58,802 nucleotides of DNA from an uncultured Collinsella sp. (GCA_902479095.1 CABSNL010000005.1:1-58802), one strand, 5' to 3'; counted from the first letter of the stretch, positions 7,887 to 17,495 are shown. Notes: generated from the letters alone by a model not told the origin. Numbers and translations are program-made.

Positions 7887-9209
7887 ATGGCCTTCGAGAG
7901 CGTTAACTATCAGTGCCCTGCCTGCGGTGGCCCCTTGCATTTTGCAAGCGCCGAGCAAAAGCTCGTCTGCGACTACTGCGACTCGCGCTTTGAAGTCGAA
8001 GAAGTCGAGGCCCTCTATCGCGAGCGCCAGGACAAGGCCGACGCCAAAGCCGATGCGGCAGCCGCAACGCCCAAGCCCGTCGCCGACGACGCGGTGCAGG
8101 AGCTTGCCCAAAACGCCGGCTACATCTGCTCGTCGTGCGGCGCCGAGCTCGTATCCGACGGCACCGTCGCCGTCACCACCTGCCCGTACTGCGGCAACTC
8201 CGCCGTGGCGCCCGGTCAGCTCTCGGGCGACTTCTCGCCCGACCTGGTGATTCCGTTTAAGCTCGGGCGCGACGACGTCACGGCCGCACTCAAGGAGCAC
8301 TACAAGGGCAAGATCTTGCTGCCCAAGAGCTTTGTCACCGGCAACCACATCGACGAGGTCCAAGGTGTCTACGTGCCGTTTTGGCTCTACGGCGCCCGCG
8401 TGGATGGCGAAGTGCACTTTGACGCGACCAACGAGACCGTGACCGAGGAATCCGACCGCACCGTCACGACCACCGACCACTACGATGCCTATCGCAAGGG
8501 CAATATCTCGTTTAAGCGCGTGCCCGTCGACGGATCATCCAAGATGCCCGACGGCCACATGGACGCCATCGAGCCGTTTGACTACGACGCACTGCGTCCG
8601 TTCTCGGTCGCATATATGCCCGGCTACATCGCCAACCGTTACGACGAGGACTGCCAGACCTGCAAGGCGCGCGCCGAGCGCCGTATGGAAGAAAGCACGA
8701 TCTCGGCCCTGCGCGAGACCGTCGTCGACGAATACGACGATGCCACGGTCGAAAGCAAGCAGCTCGACTACACCTGGGAAGACAGCGACTACGCCCTGTT
8801 CCCCGTCTGGATGCTCTCCACCTCGTGGAACGGCAAGAGCTACCTGTTTGCCATGAACGGCCAGACCGGCCGCTTGGTCGGCGAGCTCCCCTGCTCCAAG
8901 CCCAAGCTCGCCATCGCCTCGGTGCTGTTCTTTATGATCGGATTTATCCTCTCCCAGATCCTCTTCATGGGTGAGAACGCCTTCGATCCGGATTACCTCA
9001 CCTTTGATATCGAGGGCATCCTCATCAATATCATCGCGCCGCTGATCATCGTGATTATCGGAGACGTGCTACTGGTAGGCCAGCTCAAGACGGCCAACGA
9101 AGCAACCTGTGCCGATGAGTATTGTGGCGAGCTCGACCTGACCGAGAAACACGACACCTTCAGCCACACCGAGACCACCGTTGTCATGAAAGACGACAAG
9201 GACGACTAA
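7887..9209 (+). CDS. Zinc-ribbon membrane protein, YdjG-like
   Basis: The 440-residue protein has two N-terminal zinc ribbons (Cys10/13/28/31 and Cys81/84/99/102), a large soluble domain with many aromatic and charged residues, and two membrane spans at about 341-363 and 376-397. B. subtilis YdjG has a comparable architecture and, with YdjH and YdjI, helps place PspA at stressed membranes. It lies 24 bases after the DUF4428 gene and 48 before the SPFH gene, an obvious operon. I cannot see a substrate or enzymatic motif. Confidence 0.8.
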   Translation: MAFESVNYQCPACGGPLHFASAEQKLVCDYCDSRFEVEEVEALYRERQDKADAKADAAAATPKPVADDAVQELAQNAGYICSSCGAELVSDGTVAVTTCPYCGNSAVAPGQLSGDFSPDLVIPFKLGRDDVTAALKEHYKGKILLPKSFVTGNHIDEVQGVYVPFWLYGARVDGEVHFDATNETVTEESDRTVTTTDHYDAYRKGNISFKRVPVDGSSKMPDGHMDAIEPFDYDALRPFSVAYMPGYIANRYDEDCQTCKARAERRMEESTISALRETVVDEYDDATVESKQLDYTWEDSDYALFPVWMLSTSWNGKSYLFAMNGQTGRLVGELPCSKPKLAIASVLFFMIGFILSQILFMGENAFDPDYLTFDIEGILINIIAPLIIVIIGDVLLVGQLKTANEATCADEYCGELDLTEKHDTFSHTETTVVMKDDKDD

Positions 9210-9257
9210 GCAATCCAACCAATACCACCCGGCCTTTGACGAGAAAGGAAGATCACC

Positions 9258-10499
9258 ATGGGACTCTTGAAAGCTGGATTGGGTGCTGCCGGCGGCGTCA
9301 TGGCCGACCAGTGGAAGGAATTTATCTACTGCGAATCGATGCCCGCTGACGTCTTGGCCTGCAAGGGCAGCAAACGCACCGGTGGCCGCAGCTCCAACAC
9401 GCGCGGCGAGGACAACGTCATCTCCAACGGCTCGGTCATCGCCGTCAACGACGGCCAGGGCATGCTCGTGGTGCAAAACGGCAAGATCATCGAAGTCGCG
9501 CTGGAGCCCGGTGAGTTCGTCTTCGATACCGGCAGCGAGCCGAGCGTCTTTAGCGGCAACCTGGGCGATTCCATCAAGGAGACCTTCGCCAATATCGGCA
9601 GCCGCTTTACCTTTGGCGGCGACGCGGGCAAGGACCAGCGTGTCTACTTCATCAACACCAAGGAGATCATCGGCAACAAGTACGGCACCGCCTCGCCCGT
9701 GCCCTTCCGCGTGGTCGATAACAACATTGGCCTGGACGTCGACATCTCCGTGCGCTGCAACGGCGAATATTCGTACCGCATCACCAACCCGCTGCTGTTC
9801 TACACCAACGTATGCGGCAACGTGACCGATAGCTACACGCGCGACAAGATCGACAGCCAGCTTAAGTCAGAGCTGCTCACCGCCCTGCAGCCCGCCTTTG
9901 CCAAGATCTCGGAGATGGGCATTCGCTACAGCGCCATCCCCGGTCACACCACCGAGCTCGCCCGCGCGCTCAACGAGGTCCTCTCGGCCGACTGGCGCGA
10001 CCTGCGCGGCGTCGAGATTGTGAGCTTTGGCGTCAACTCCATCGCCGCCTCGCAAGAAGACGAGCAGATGATCAAGGACCTGCAGAAGGCCGCAGTCATG
10101 CGCGATCCCACCATGGCAGCCGCCAACATCGCCAGCGCCCAGAGCGATGCGATGCGCGCGGCAGCCGCCAACCCCAACGGCGCGATGGCCGGCTTTATGG
10201 GCATGGGCATGGCGGGCGGCATGGGCGGCATGAACGCCAGCCAGCTGTTCGCCGCCGGCCAGGCACAGCAGCAGGCCGCCCCGCAGCCGGCTCCGACACC
10301 CGCCCCCGCACCGGCTCCTGCCGCTGCCCCCACGGCCGGCACGTGGACCTGCACTTGCGGCGCCACCAACACCGGCAAGTTCTGCCCCGAGTGTGGCAGT
10401 CCCGCACCCGCCCCGGCACCGGCCAAGTGGTTCTGCCCCAACTGCGGCAGCGAAAACGGCGGCAAGTTCTGCAGCAACTGTGGAACGCCCAGGCCCTAA
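9258..10499 (+). CDS. SPFH-domain protein with C-terminal zinc ribbons, YdjI-like
   Basis: The 413-residue protein starts with an SPFH (band-7/virion-core-type) region that usually oligomerises at membranes. It is followed by a Gly/Met-rich stretch (about 315-330), a Pro/Ala linker (about 337-358) and two zinc ribbons ending the chain (CTCGATNTGKFCPECG and CPNCGSENGGKFCSNCG). The N-terminal MADQWKEFIYCESMPADVL pattern is typical of the YdjI group. GAAAGGA precedes the ATG. Together with the two upstream genes it forms a YdjG/YdjI-like module; no pspA is visible in the window. Confidence 0.88.
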   Translation: MGLLKAGLGAAGGVMADQWKEFIYCESMPADVLACKGSKRTGGRSSNTRGEDNVISNGSVIAVNDGQGMLVVQNGKIIEVALEPGEFVFDTGSEPSVFSGNLGDSIKETFANIGSRFTFGGDAGKDQRVYFINTKEIIGNKYGTASPVPFRVVDNNIGLDVDISVRCNGEYSYRITNPLLFYTNVCGNVTDSYTRDKIDSQLKSELLTALQPAFAKISEMGIRYSAIPGHTTELARALNEVLSADWRDLRGVEIVSFGVNSIAASQEDEQMIKDLQKAAVMRDPTMAAANIASAQSDAMRAAAANPNGAMAGFMGMGMAGGMGGMNASQLFAAGQAQQQAAPQPAPTPAPAPAPAAAPTAGTWTCTCGATNTGKFCPECGSPAPAPAPAKWFCPNCGSENGGKFCSNCGTPRP

Positions 10500-10579
10500 C
10501 CCCTCTATCTGGTAATTGGCGGGGGTTCCGCCACCCCCGCATTTGCTTCTATGGGTTTCGTTCGATAAAGGAGGACACC

Positions 10580-11422
10580 ATGAAGACAACGTTCAAAAAG
10601 TCCGTACTCGCATTTCTGACATGCGTCCTGGCGCTCGCCTTTGCCCTGACGGGCTGCAGCGGCGGCGGCAAAGACCCCAAGGCCAACTTCGTCGGCAGCT
10701 GGGAACTCTCGGGTGGAACCGTGGATGGCGAAGAGCTGACCGATGAGTACATGAAGATGCTCGAGGATTGGGGTGTCCACTGTGTTCTGATTCTCGATGA
10801 GGACGGTACAGGTGCCCTCGACCTGTTCCTTGAAGTCATGGACCTTAAATGGGAGGCAAAGGACGCCACCACCGTAACCATCACCGCCGAAGACGAGTCG
10901 CATGACATGAAGCTCAAGGACGGCAAACTCATCCTCGAAGAAGATGACGGCAATCTTGTCTTTACCAAGTCCGACAAGGACCTGTCCGGTACGGTGAAGA
11001 AGGATCGCGAGGCGGCCGAGAAGGAAGAAGAGATCGATGAGGCCGTCGAAGACGAAGATGTCCAGAGCGTCGAAATCTCCCCCGCCGTCACCGTCGCCGA
11101 TGACGATCTGTGCACCATCACCATCACCGAGAAGTTCAAGGACGACTGGGGCGACATCGGCTTTGTCGTCAACATCACCAACAAGAGCGACAAGGACCTG
11201 ACCTTCTACGCCCCCACCGGCAAGACCAACGTCAACGGCACCATGAAGGAAGCCTGGTTCTCGGCTCACCTGATGCCCGGCACCAACGCCACCGAGGAAT
11301 TCACGTTCTCGAGCGGCGAGCTTGACAGCCTTGACGACCTCGTCAATACGACCATCGGCATCGACGCCTACCTGACCGATTCCTATGAGGACGTCGCCTC
11401 CTACACCGCGACCATCGCGTAG
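10580..11422 (+). CDS. Secreted lipoprotein with DUF5067-like C-terminus
   Basis: The 280-residue protein starts MKTTFKKSVL, has a hydrophobic signal and a lipobox LTGC with Cys26, so it should be anchored on the outer face of the membrane. A beta-rich N-terminal half (SWELSGGTVDGEE...) resembles small lipocalin-like lipoprotein domains. An acidic/charged linker (about 145-165) leads to an immunoglobulin-like C-terminal domain (VVNITNKSDKDLTF). I start at ATG 10580 because AAAGGAGG lies just before it; an upstream open extension overlaps the SPFH gene and carries no signal. Function unknown. Confidence 0.75.
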   Translation: MKTTFKKSVLAFLTCVLALAFALTGCSGGGKDPKANFVGSWELSGGTVDGEELTDEYMKMLEDWGVHCVLILDEDGTGALDLFLEVMDLKWEAKDATTVTITAEDESHDMKLKDGKLILEEDDGNLVFTKSDKDLSGTVKKDREAAEKEEEIDEAVEDEDVQSVEISPAVTVADDDLCTITITEKFKDDWGDIGFVVNITNKSDKDLTFYAPTGKTNVNGTMKEAWFSAHLMPGTNATEEFTFSSGELDSLDDLVNTTIGIDAYLTDSYEDVASYTATIA

Positions 11423-11472
11423 CGGCACGTAACATCAGCCGCGGATTGGCGGACACATCCGCGCACTTGCCA

Positions 11473-11507
11473 GGCGGGGCCGCAGGAATTGATCCTGCGG
11501 CCCCGCC
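11473..11507. terminator. Bidirectional terminator hairpin
   Basis: A 14-bp perfect GC-rich stem (GGCGGGGCCGCAGG) with a 7-base loop sits between the lipoprotein gene and the convergent response-regulator gene. Confidence 0.8.
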
Positions 11508-11532
11508 GCTTTATGCCGATGCGTAACGAGCG

Positions 11533-12153
11533 CTAGCGCTCCATGTTGGGAACGATGCTGCCCTCCGTTACTGCGCGCACGGCCAAGCGCATGATGTTGT
11601 CGTAGCCGGTCTTATTGAGAATCTCCGAGATGTGGCGTTTGATGGTGCCCTCGCTCATAAACAGCTCGGCCGCGATCTCGCGGCGGCTTTTACCCTCGCA
11701 GGCAAGGCGCAAGATCGACAGCTCGACATCGTCGAGGGCCGCCGTGCCCGAGAAGATGCTCTCGGGCGGCTTGGGAAACGTGCAGTAACCCGCCAACGTG
11801 GAGCGCATCACGGCGAAAAGCTCGTCGATACCGACGTTCTTGTACACAAAGCTGTCGACGCCCGCCTCGCGCGCCTGGTCCACAAAGGTGATTTCGGGCA
11901 TACCCGTCATGATAATGACGCGGCACTCGGGCAGTTGTTCTTTGATGCGCGCCGCCGCCACGATGCCGTTGGAATCATGCTCGGTGCATACGTCCATCAG
12001 TATCATGTCCGGGCGCTCCTTAAGCACAACGTCCAAGGCATCCGAGGCGTCGGCGATCGCGGCAACAACCGTCATGTCGGGCTGGTCACCGACGGAGCGC
12101 GCGAGGCTCTCGCGCAAGATAGCCTGGTCTTCGACGATTAACACGCGAATCAT
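11533..12153 (-). CDS. NarL/LuxR-family response regulator
   Basis: The 206-residue DNA-binding response regulator has a receiver domain with phospho-acceptor Asp54 (MILMDVCTEHDS) and acidic pocket EDQ (8-10), and a C-terminal LuxR helix-turn-helix (about 145-195, KSRREIAAELFMSEGTIKRHISEIL). Its start overlaps the kinase stop by 4 bases (ATGA), implying coupled translation. It is the last gene of a three-gene signalling operon; the signal and regulon are not visible. Confidence 0.92.
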   Translation of the reverse strand: MIRVLIVEDQAILRESLARSVGDQPDMTVVAAIADASDALDVVLKERPDMILMDVCTEHDSNGIVAAARIKEQLPECRVIIMTGMPEITFVDQAREAGVDSFVYKNVGIDELFAVMRSTLAGYCTFPKPPESIFSGTAALDDVELSILRLACEGKSRREIAAELFMSEGTIKRHISEILNKTGYDNIMRLAVRAVTEGSIVPNMER

Positions 12154-13649
12154 GAACTTCTCCTTTGGACCGTGGCGCTGGAGGCGAGCGGGATGGACAC
12201 CGTAAGCGTGAAGGGCGGGGCGGTGTGGACTTCCAGGCTGCCGCCCAGATTCTGTGCGACATGCCTCATACCTGGGATACCCGTTCCCTCGCGATACGAT
12301 ACGGGTGCAGGCGCGCCGTCGTTAGAAACGACCATCCGCGCGACAGCGCCGTCTTCTGTCCCCTCCTGCCACAGGCGCACATGGACCTGATGGGCCTGTG
12401 CATGCTTGGTGGCATTGGTCGAGGCTTCGCGGATAATCTGCAAAAATGCTGCGGCGACACGCGCGTCGTTTGGCAGCTCGCCCTCCACATCGATCTGCAC
12501 GCTCACCAGGCCAAAGGCATGGACGATATCGCCCAATTGCTCTGCCGGTTCGGTGTCGCCCCCGCTGCGCAAATCGGCAGCGATTGAGCGCAGCAGCGGG
12601 TCGATCTGCTCGAGTGACTCGTCATCCAGGCGCCCTTCCTCCAGATAACGATGGAGAATGGACAGGCGCTGCCCGATCACGTCGTGCACGCGAGCGCGCA
12701 TACGCAGATAGGCCGCATTGTCAGCAACTTTTTTGACTTCTTCGATCTGGGCTTGGAGCTCTTGGCCCGCAAGCTCAAGCAGGTGGTTGGCTTGCGCTAG
12801 GCGATCATGGGCATGCGCATACTCTGTTACATCCAGACCGATAATGCGCTCGAAGAGGCGGCCCGAAACCATAACGTCATCGTGCACGAACAAGCGAATC
12901 TCGGCGGGAGAAACCTCGACCACAACGCGCGCCTCACCAAAGCGGTCCAGATTAATCCGCACACGGTTCCTGCTGCTTTCGGGCATTTGCATGCTGAGTT
13001 TGCGCAGGTCGTTCCATGTACCGCTCATATCGCCTAGGTCGGTGGGCATATGAAGCTCCACCAGGTTTTTGCGCATGCAGCGGTTCATGAGCAGCGGACG
13101 GCCCCTCGGGTCCAGATACAGGATGCCCACGGGAATCACGTTGATGGTCTCGATCGTCGAGAACATGGTGATATCCTCCTGGCGGTTGCGGACATCCATC
13201 AAGAGCGCCGCGATGGAACGGAACAGGAAGAACGCTCCCTCTGCGATAAGGACAACGGTCCACGCCGAGCCCATGGCAAAAACCACCGGCGGTGTAACGG
13301 TGACAACAAGCAGCAGCTCGACCAGCATGACGGGGCGACGATAGCACACCATAAGCACCACGCCGTAGGCAAAGATCACGGCATTGAGCCACAACGCTCT
13401 GCCCATTGCCCTGGCGCAAACGTCAAGCGGCGCCACCAGATATGAGCCAGACGACGCGAACAAGATGAGCGCCGAAATAACTAGGTGAAGCACGAGGCTC
13501 GCCTCGTAGGCACAAACCACCTTACGGTTATAGGACGAGCGGCGCGATGCGATGAGCGGGACGTGGATCGTCTGCAGACACGCAGCCAGGGCAAAGACAA
13601 CATCGAGCGCAACGATTTGGGGAAGAATGAGCGAAATCTGCATCGTCAC
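12150..13649 (-). CDS. Membrane histidine kinase (HisKA_3/HATPase type)
   Basis: The 499-residue protein has about six N-terminal membrane spans (1-160), a PAS-like region (about 170-285), a short coiled coil and a dimerisation/phosphoacceptor segment with His322 (RARVHDVIGQRLSILHR). A GHKL ATPase domain follows, with an N-box near REASTNATKHAQA and a G-box GTGIPGMRH. It should phosphorylate the response regulator encoded downstream. Both ends overlap neighbours by 4 bases, so the three genes are translationally coupled. Confidence 0.9.
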   Translation of the reverse strand: MTMQISLILPQIVALDVVFALAACLQTIHVPLIASRRSSYNRKVVCAYEASLVLHLVISALILFASSGSYLVAPLDVCARAMGRALWLNAVIFAYGVVLMVCYRRPVMLVELLLVVTVTPPVVFAMGSAWTVVLIAEGAFFLFRSIAALLMDVRNRQEDITMFSTIETINVIPVGILYLDPRGRPLLMNRCMRKNLVELHMPTDLGDMSGTWNDLRKLSMQMPESSRNRVRINLDRFGEARVVVEVSPAEIRLFVHDDVMVSGRLFERIIGLDVTEYAHAHDRLAQANHLLELAGQELQAQIEEVKKVADNAAYLRMRARVHDVIGQRLSILHRYLEEGRLDDESLEQIDPLLRSIAADLRSGGDTEPAEQLGDIVHAFGLVSVQIDVEGELPNDARVAAAFLQIIREASTNATKHAQAHQVHVRLWQEGTEDGAVARMVVSNDGAPAPVSYREGTGIPGMRHVAQNLGGSLEVHTAPPFTLTVSIPLASSATVQRRSS

Positions 13650-15529
13650 TCACCCGCCCTCGGCATCAAGACGATCATGCGCAGCTGGCCGGGCTCGCCC
13701 TCAAGGCGGTATGCCACGTTGCGCCCTTGCAGAGCGCTATCGAGCTCTTGCGCAGCGGGCGTCTGCGAAAGATCTGTATCATCGTTGGAAAAAAGCGTGG
13801 CGCGTAGCTCGACACTGCATCGGTCATGGTCGCCCAAGTGATACATAAGCGCCGGATGGTCGGTGGTGTAGGCAAAAAACGCAAAGTCATACACGCAGTC
13901 GTACAGGGCGCTTACCGTACTGGCGTGCAACGGGCGCCGTATGGCGATAATCGAGGCGCAATCGATATCGATGGTGCGCAGGTCGCTTGCGAGCTCGTTG
14001 GCAATGAGCTGAATGCGGTCGCGATCAAAACCGCTCTCCCCGTGCTGTGCCAACGTGAGCGACCCCTTGCGCTTGCAATAGGCGACGAGCATCTTGGCGC
14101 GCTGCAGCATGCGGTAACGCTCGTGCGAAGACGATTCATCGGTCAACGGCGGCAGCGAGCTCAGCAGGTCGTACATCCCTTCGAGCGCGCGGGCAAGCGC
14201 CTGGTCCACGTCTTGGACCAGCAAGGTCTCGGCCTCTTGGTCTGCCAGGTGCGTCTTAAGGTCGTAGTCGGCGGCGAGCAGCTCATTTTGACGCTGCAGC
14301 TCCATACGACGATGTGCCAGTTCACGGTTAAGCTCGTTGAGATCCGACACGTCTTGGGCAAGCAGGGCCGATCCGCCCAGCAGTGGAAAGGCACGGTACA
14401 TCACATCGGGATCGGACGCCACGGCAAAGGCATGGGCGCGGCTGTGCGCCTGGGTCCGCAACTCCTCGCGCACGCCTACCGGCATTGGCTTTGACACTGG
14501 CGTGGCATAGACTTCCTGCAGGTCGCGCGTTAGAACTTTGAGGTCAAGCGGCAAGGTGTCGAAAATGCCGGCGATGTCGTGATATGACGGAACGACACCG
14601 CAATCGAGACAGATTTCCATCGCCACCACGCACAAGACGCAATAGACGAGCGAGAAGTTGAGCCTCCATGCCCAGGGCACGCGCAACGCATATGAGATGG
14701 CAAAGAACGCGCCGCCCAGCAGCACGAGCGCCGCCGTGCCCGAGAAACGTTGGATGCGAAAGGACGAGGACCGGCCCACCAGGATAAAAAAGGCCACAAA
14801 GTTAAAGGCCGTCCACACGAGGACGGCGAAATAACCCCAGCCGTACGTGTAATCGTTACTCCAGGTGTCGCTTGTACGGTCAAAGTGGAAGACCTGCTGG
14901 TGAAAATCGTTGGTGAGCACAAATCCGATAAGCAGGATAGCCACAATCCACAGCGCAGCGCAGTAGCGGCGACCCAGGCGGTGTTGCTCCAGGCCCGCAA
15001 GGCGCAGACCACACAACTGGTAGAGCAGCGGAATGAGCGTCATGGGCACGTAGTACAGGTACCACAGCACGGTGGCATAGAACGGCGTGAACGACTTGTA
15101 CTTGAGAATGACTTCGATCATCCACAGAGCGCAGATGGTGGCGACGGCAACAAGGCGGCGGCGCAGCACATAGTCCAAACAGCGCAGATAGACCGATACG
15201 CCCCAGATCGAAAATGCAATTGCGGCAACAAGCAACGGCAGAGAGCTCGAATGGACGAGCACATCCACGACCTCTTCGGACACCTCGCTATAGGCGGGCA
15301 CGGCGTTAGAAAGTTTGGGGTCGAAGGCGAACAGCGCCGGCAAGACTGCCAAAAGCATGAGGAACAGTGCGGTGATGGCGCCGGCGATAGCGAAGACGCG
15401 GTGACGGTACGCCTGATGTGTTATGCCAACAAGGAATCGCGGCATAGCGAAGAGCCTGCCGCCCCTGGGATCCGCCACGGGTGCGGATCGGGCGGCCGCG
15501 TGGCCGATATGTCGCTCACGGGTACCCAT
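13646..15529 (-). CDS. 7TM histidine-kinase-like sensor without visible catalytic boxes
   Basis: About 627 residues: a first membrane span, then a seven-span region resembling the 7TM N-terminal domain of histidine kinases (about 60-320), a coiled coil (about 400-450), and a C-terminal part that aligns loosely with dimerisation and ATPase domains. I find no phosphoacceptor His-Asp/Glu pair and no NxxxNAxKH N-box. It overlaps the next gene, a true kinase, by 4 bases and may be a non-catalytic sensor partner. The start is uncertain: ATG 15529 sits 7 bases after TACACT and could be leaderless, while ATG 15445 is also plausible. Confidence 0.7.
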   Translation of the reverse strand: MGTRERHIGHAAARSAPVADPRGGRLFAMPRFLVGITHQAYRHRVFAIAGAITALFLMLLAVLPALFAFDPKLSNAVPAYSEVSEEVVDVLVHSSSLPLLVAAIAFSIWGVSVYLRCLDYVLRRRLVAVATICALWMIEVILKYKSFTPFYATVLWYLYYVPMTLIPLLYQLCGLRLAGLEQHRLGRRYCAALWIVAILLIGFVLTNDFHQQVFHFDRTSDTWSNDYTYGWGYFAVLVWTAFNFVAFFILVGRSSSFRIQRFSGTAALVLLGGAFFAISYALRVPWAWRLNFSLVYCVLCVVAMEICLDCGVVPSYHDIAGIFDTLPLDLKVLTRDLQEVYATPVSKPMPVGVREELRTQAHSRAHAFAVASDPDVMYRAFPLLGGSALLAQDVSDLNELNRELAHRRMELQRQNELLAADYDLKTHLADQEAETLLVQDVDQALARALEGMYDLLSSLPPLTDESSSHERYRMLQRAKMLVAYCKRKGSLTLAQHGESGFDRDRIQLIANELASDLRTIDIDCASIIAIRRPLHASTVSALYDCVYDFAFFAYTTDHPALMYHLGDHDRCSVELRATLFSNDDTDLSQTPAAQELDSALQGRNVAYRLEGEPGQLRMIVLMPRAGE

Positions 15530-15595
15530 AGTGCTTTTAGTGTACCGACAGGCAGGCCCAAAAAACGGGCCACATGTCCCAAAATCCGTAGACGG

Positions 15596-15633
15596 CAAGG
15601 CGCCCGGCGAGCACATACTCGCCGGGCGCCTTG
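15596..15633 (-). terminator. Terminator of the GH1 gene
   Basis: A 16-bp perfect stem, CAAGGCGCCCGGCGAG paired with its complement, around a six-base loop lies 29 bases after the stop of the glycosidase gene. Confidence 0.85.
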
Positions 15634-15661
15634 GTTAGGAGGCTACGGTTATCGGGAAAGC

Positions 15662-17092
15662 CTAGGCCAAATCTTCGCCGTTGGTGGCGATAACCTTCTT
15701 GTACCAGTCGAAGCTCTTCTTTTTGGAGCGCTTGAGGGTGCCGTTGCCCGCATCATCGCGGTCCACATAGATAAAGCCGTAGCGCTTGGACATCTCGCCC
15801 GTGCCGGCAGACACCAGGTCAATCGGGCCCCAGGTGGTGTAGCCCAGCAGGTCAACGCCGTCCTCGGTCACCGCATCGCGCATCGCGGCGATATGCTGGC
15901 GCAGGTAGTCGATACGGTAGTCGTCGTTGATGGAACCATCCTCCTCGACAACATCCTTGGCGCCCAGGCCGTTCTCAACCACAAACAGCGGCTTCTGATA
16001 ACGGTCGTACAGGTCGTTGAGCGTAATGCGGAAGCCCAGTGGATCGATGGCCCAGCCCCACTGGCTCTCCTGCAGGTAGGGGTTCTTGGCGCCGGCGAAG
16101 GCGTTGCCCTGGGTGCGCTCGACATCGGGGTTATCGGCACCGGCGGAGCAACGGGTACTGTAATAGCTAAAGCTGATGAAGTCGACGGTGTTGGCGGCCA
16201 GGATCTCGCGGTCCTCGTCCGTCATGCCCACATCGATACCCAGACGCTCGAGCTTCTTGACGGCATAGGCCGGGTAGTAGCCACGGCTCTGGACGTCGAC
16301 GAAGAAGTAATTGTCCTGATTGTCGAGCTGCGCCTGGCGCACATCGCCCGGACGACAGCTGTAGGGGTAGTAGCTACCTGCGGCGAGCATGCAGCCGATC
16401 TTGACCTCGGGGTCGATCTCGTGGGCAATCTTGGTTGCCCAAGCGCTGGCAACGAGCTCGTTGTGGGCGGCCAGGTACTCGACAGCCTCCTTGTTCTCGC
16501 CCTCCTCAAAGACCAGACCGGCACCCATAAACGGCAGGTGCAAGATCATATTGATCTCGTTAAAGGTAAGCCAGTACTTCACCAGACCCTTGTAGCGGGT
16601 GAAGATCGTGGTTGCGAGGTTCTTGTAGAAGTCGATGAGCTTACGGTTGCGCCAGCCGCCGTACTCCTTGATGAGGTGAATCGGGCAGTCGAAGTGCGTG
16701 ATGGTAACGAGTGGCTCGATGCCGTGCGCCTGACACTCGCGGAATACGTCCTCGTAGAAGGCCAGGCCAGCCTCGTTGGGCTCGGCCTCGTCGCCGTTGG
16801 GGAAGATGCGGGTCCAAGCCAGGCTCATACGGAAGGTCTTAAAGCCCATCTCGGCAAAGAGAGCGATATCCTCTTTGTAATGGTGATAGAAATCGATGCC
16901 GGTCTGCGCGGGATAGTAATAGCCGTCCTCGAAGTCGAGCATCTTGCGCTGGCCGGAGACCACCGCATAGCGCTCGGGGCCGTGCGGAGCCACGTCCACG
17001 TTGGCCAGGCCGCGGCCGTCCACGTCATAGGCGCCCTCGCACTGATTAGCAGCCGTTGCGCCGCCCCACAGGAAGTCATTACGGAAAGCCAT
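15662..17092 (-). CDS. GH1 6-phospho-beta-glucosidase
   Basis: The 476-residue cytosolic enzyme hydrolyses phosphorylated beta-glucosides delivered by PTS uptake. The GH1 acid/base Glu179 (TFNEIN) and nucleophile Glu373 (VVENGLG) are present, with the N-terminal FLWGGATAANQ signature. SKRYGFIYVDRDD near residue 430 matches the phosphate-binding S-x(n)-K-x-Y pattern that separates 6-phospho-glycosidases from beta-glucosidases. Length is typical. It is alone: no PTS permease or antiterminator gene is adjacent, and I see no RAT-like antiterminator in the leader. Confidence 0.93.
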   Translation of the reverse strand: MAFRNDFLWGGATAANQCEGAYDVDGRGLANVDVAPHGPERYAVVSGQRKMLDFEDGYYYPAQTGIDFYHHYKEDIALFAEMGFKTFRMSLAWTRIFPNGDEAEPNEAGLAFYEDVFRECQAHGIEPLVTITHFDCPIHLIKEYGGWRNRKLIDFYKNLATTIFTRYKGLVKYWLTFNEINMILHLPFMGAGLVFEEGENKEAVEYLAAHNELVASAWATKIAHEIDPEVKIGCMLAAGSYYPYSCRPGDVRQAQLDNQDNYFFVDVQSRGYYPAYAVKKLERLGIDVGMTDEDREILAANTVDFISFSYYSTRCSAGADNPDVERTQGNAFAGAKNPYLQESQWGWAIDPLGFRITLNDLYDRYQKPLFVVENGLGAKDVVEEDGSINDDYRIDYLRQHIAAMRDAVTEDGVDLLGYTTWGPIDLVSAGTGEMSKRYGFIYVDRDDAGNGTLKRSKKKSFDWYKKVIATNGEDLA

Positions 17093-17255
17093 GTATCAAT
17101 CCCTCCATACGCTGCTTGTCGTGGTTTTAGTATCCCCGCAAATAGGGCCTCGCTCAACGACAGCGACGCAGGCCGACACTTCTTTTCGCGCGCGGGTGCT
17201 CGGCAGCCGCCCCGTCTGACACTTTTTGATACCCGCCCGCCCAATCCACCACAAA

Positions 17256-17495
17256 GGGGACAGGCACCTTTGTGGTGGATTGGGGCAGTTTGTCTTGATC
17301 TGTAACAGGTAGGTCGCCAAAACCGGGCCTGGTGTTACAGATTGAGATTGTTCGGTCTGTCCCCTACGGTTTGTCTAAATCTGTAACAAGTAGAGACGAT
17401 TTAGCCCGCTAGATGTTACAGATCGAGACAGAAGATTCTAGTCGCAGGTGATGTCGAGGTTTTGCCGACGAGGCCTACGTAACCGCCTTCGCTCA
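17256..17495. repeat. ~240-bp direct repeat, left copy
   Basis: It starts GGGGACAGGCACCTTTGTGG and holds two internal palindromic pairs built on ATCTGTAACA/TGTTACAGAT. It ends with a decayed copy of the 3' end of the DUF4867 gene. By eye it is close to 90% identical to 18678-18917 and in the same orientation, so the ATPase gene is bracketed. The remaining upstream gap (17093-17255) shows only a short GGTGG/CCACC-type palindrome at 17240-17280. Confidence 0.85.
17438..17495 (-). pseudogene. Remnant of the DUF4867 gene 3' end
   Basis: This 58-bp stretch matches the last codons of the intact gene at 18860-19504, from its TAG stop inward. It carries a 1-base deletion (GAGGTTTTGCC versus GAGGTTCTTGCC) and several substitutions, then similarity stops abruptly. 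It records an old duplication or insertion event at this gene end. Confidence 0.75.

Noticed and set aside
14750..17305. Long plus-strand open frame of 851 codons
   Set aside because: It lies antisense to the GH1 gene and the 7TM sensor gene. High GC keeps the opposite strand open; the translation shows no family pattern.
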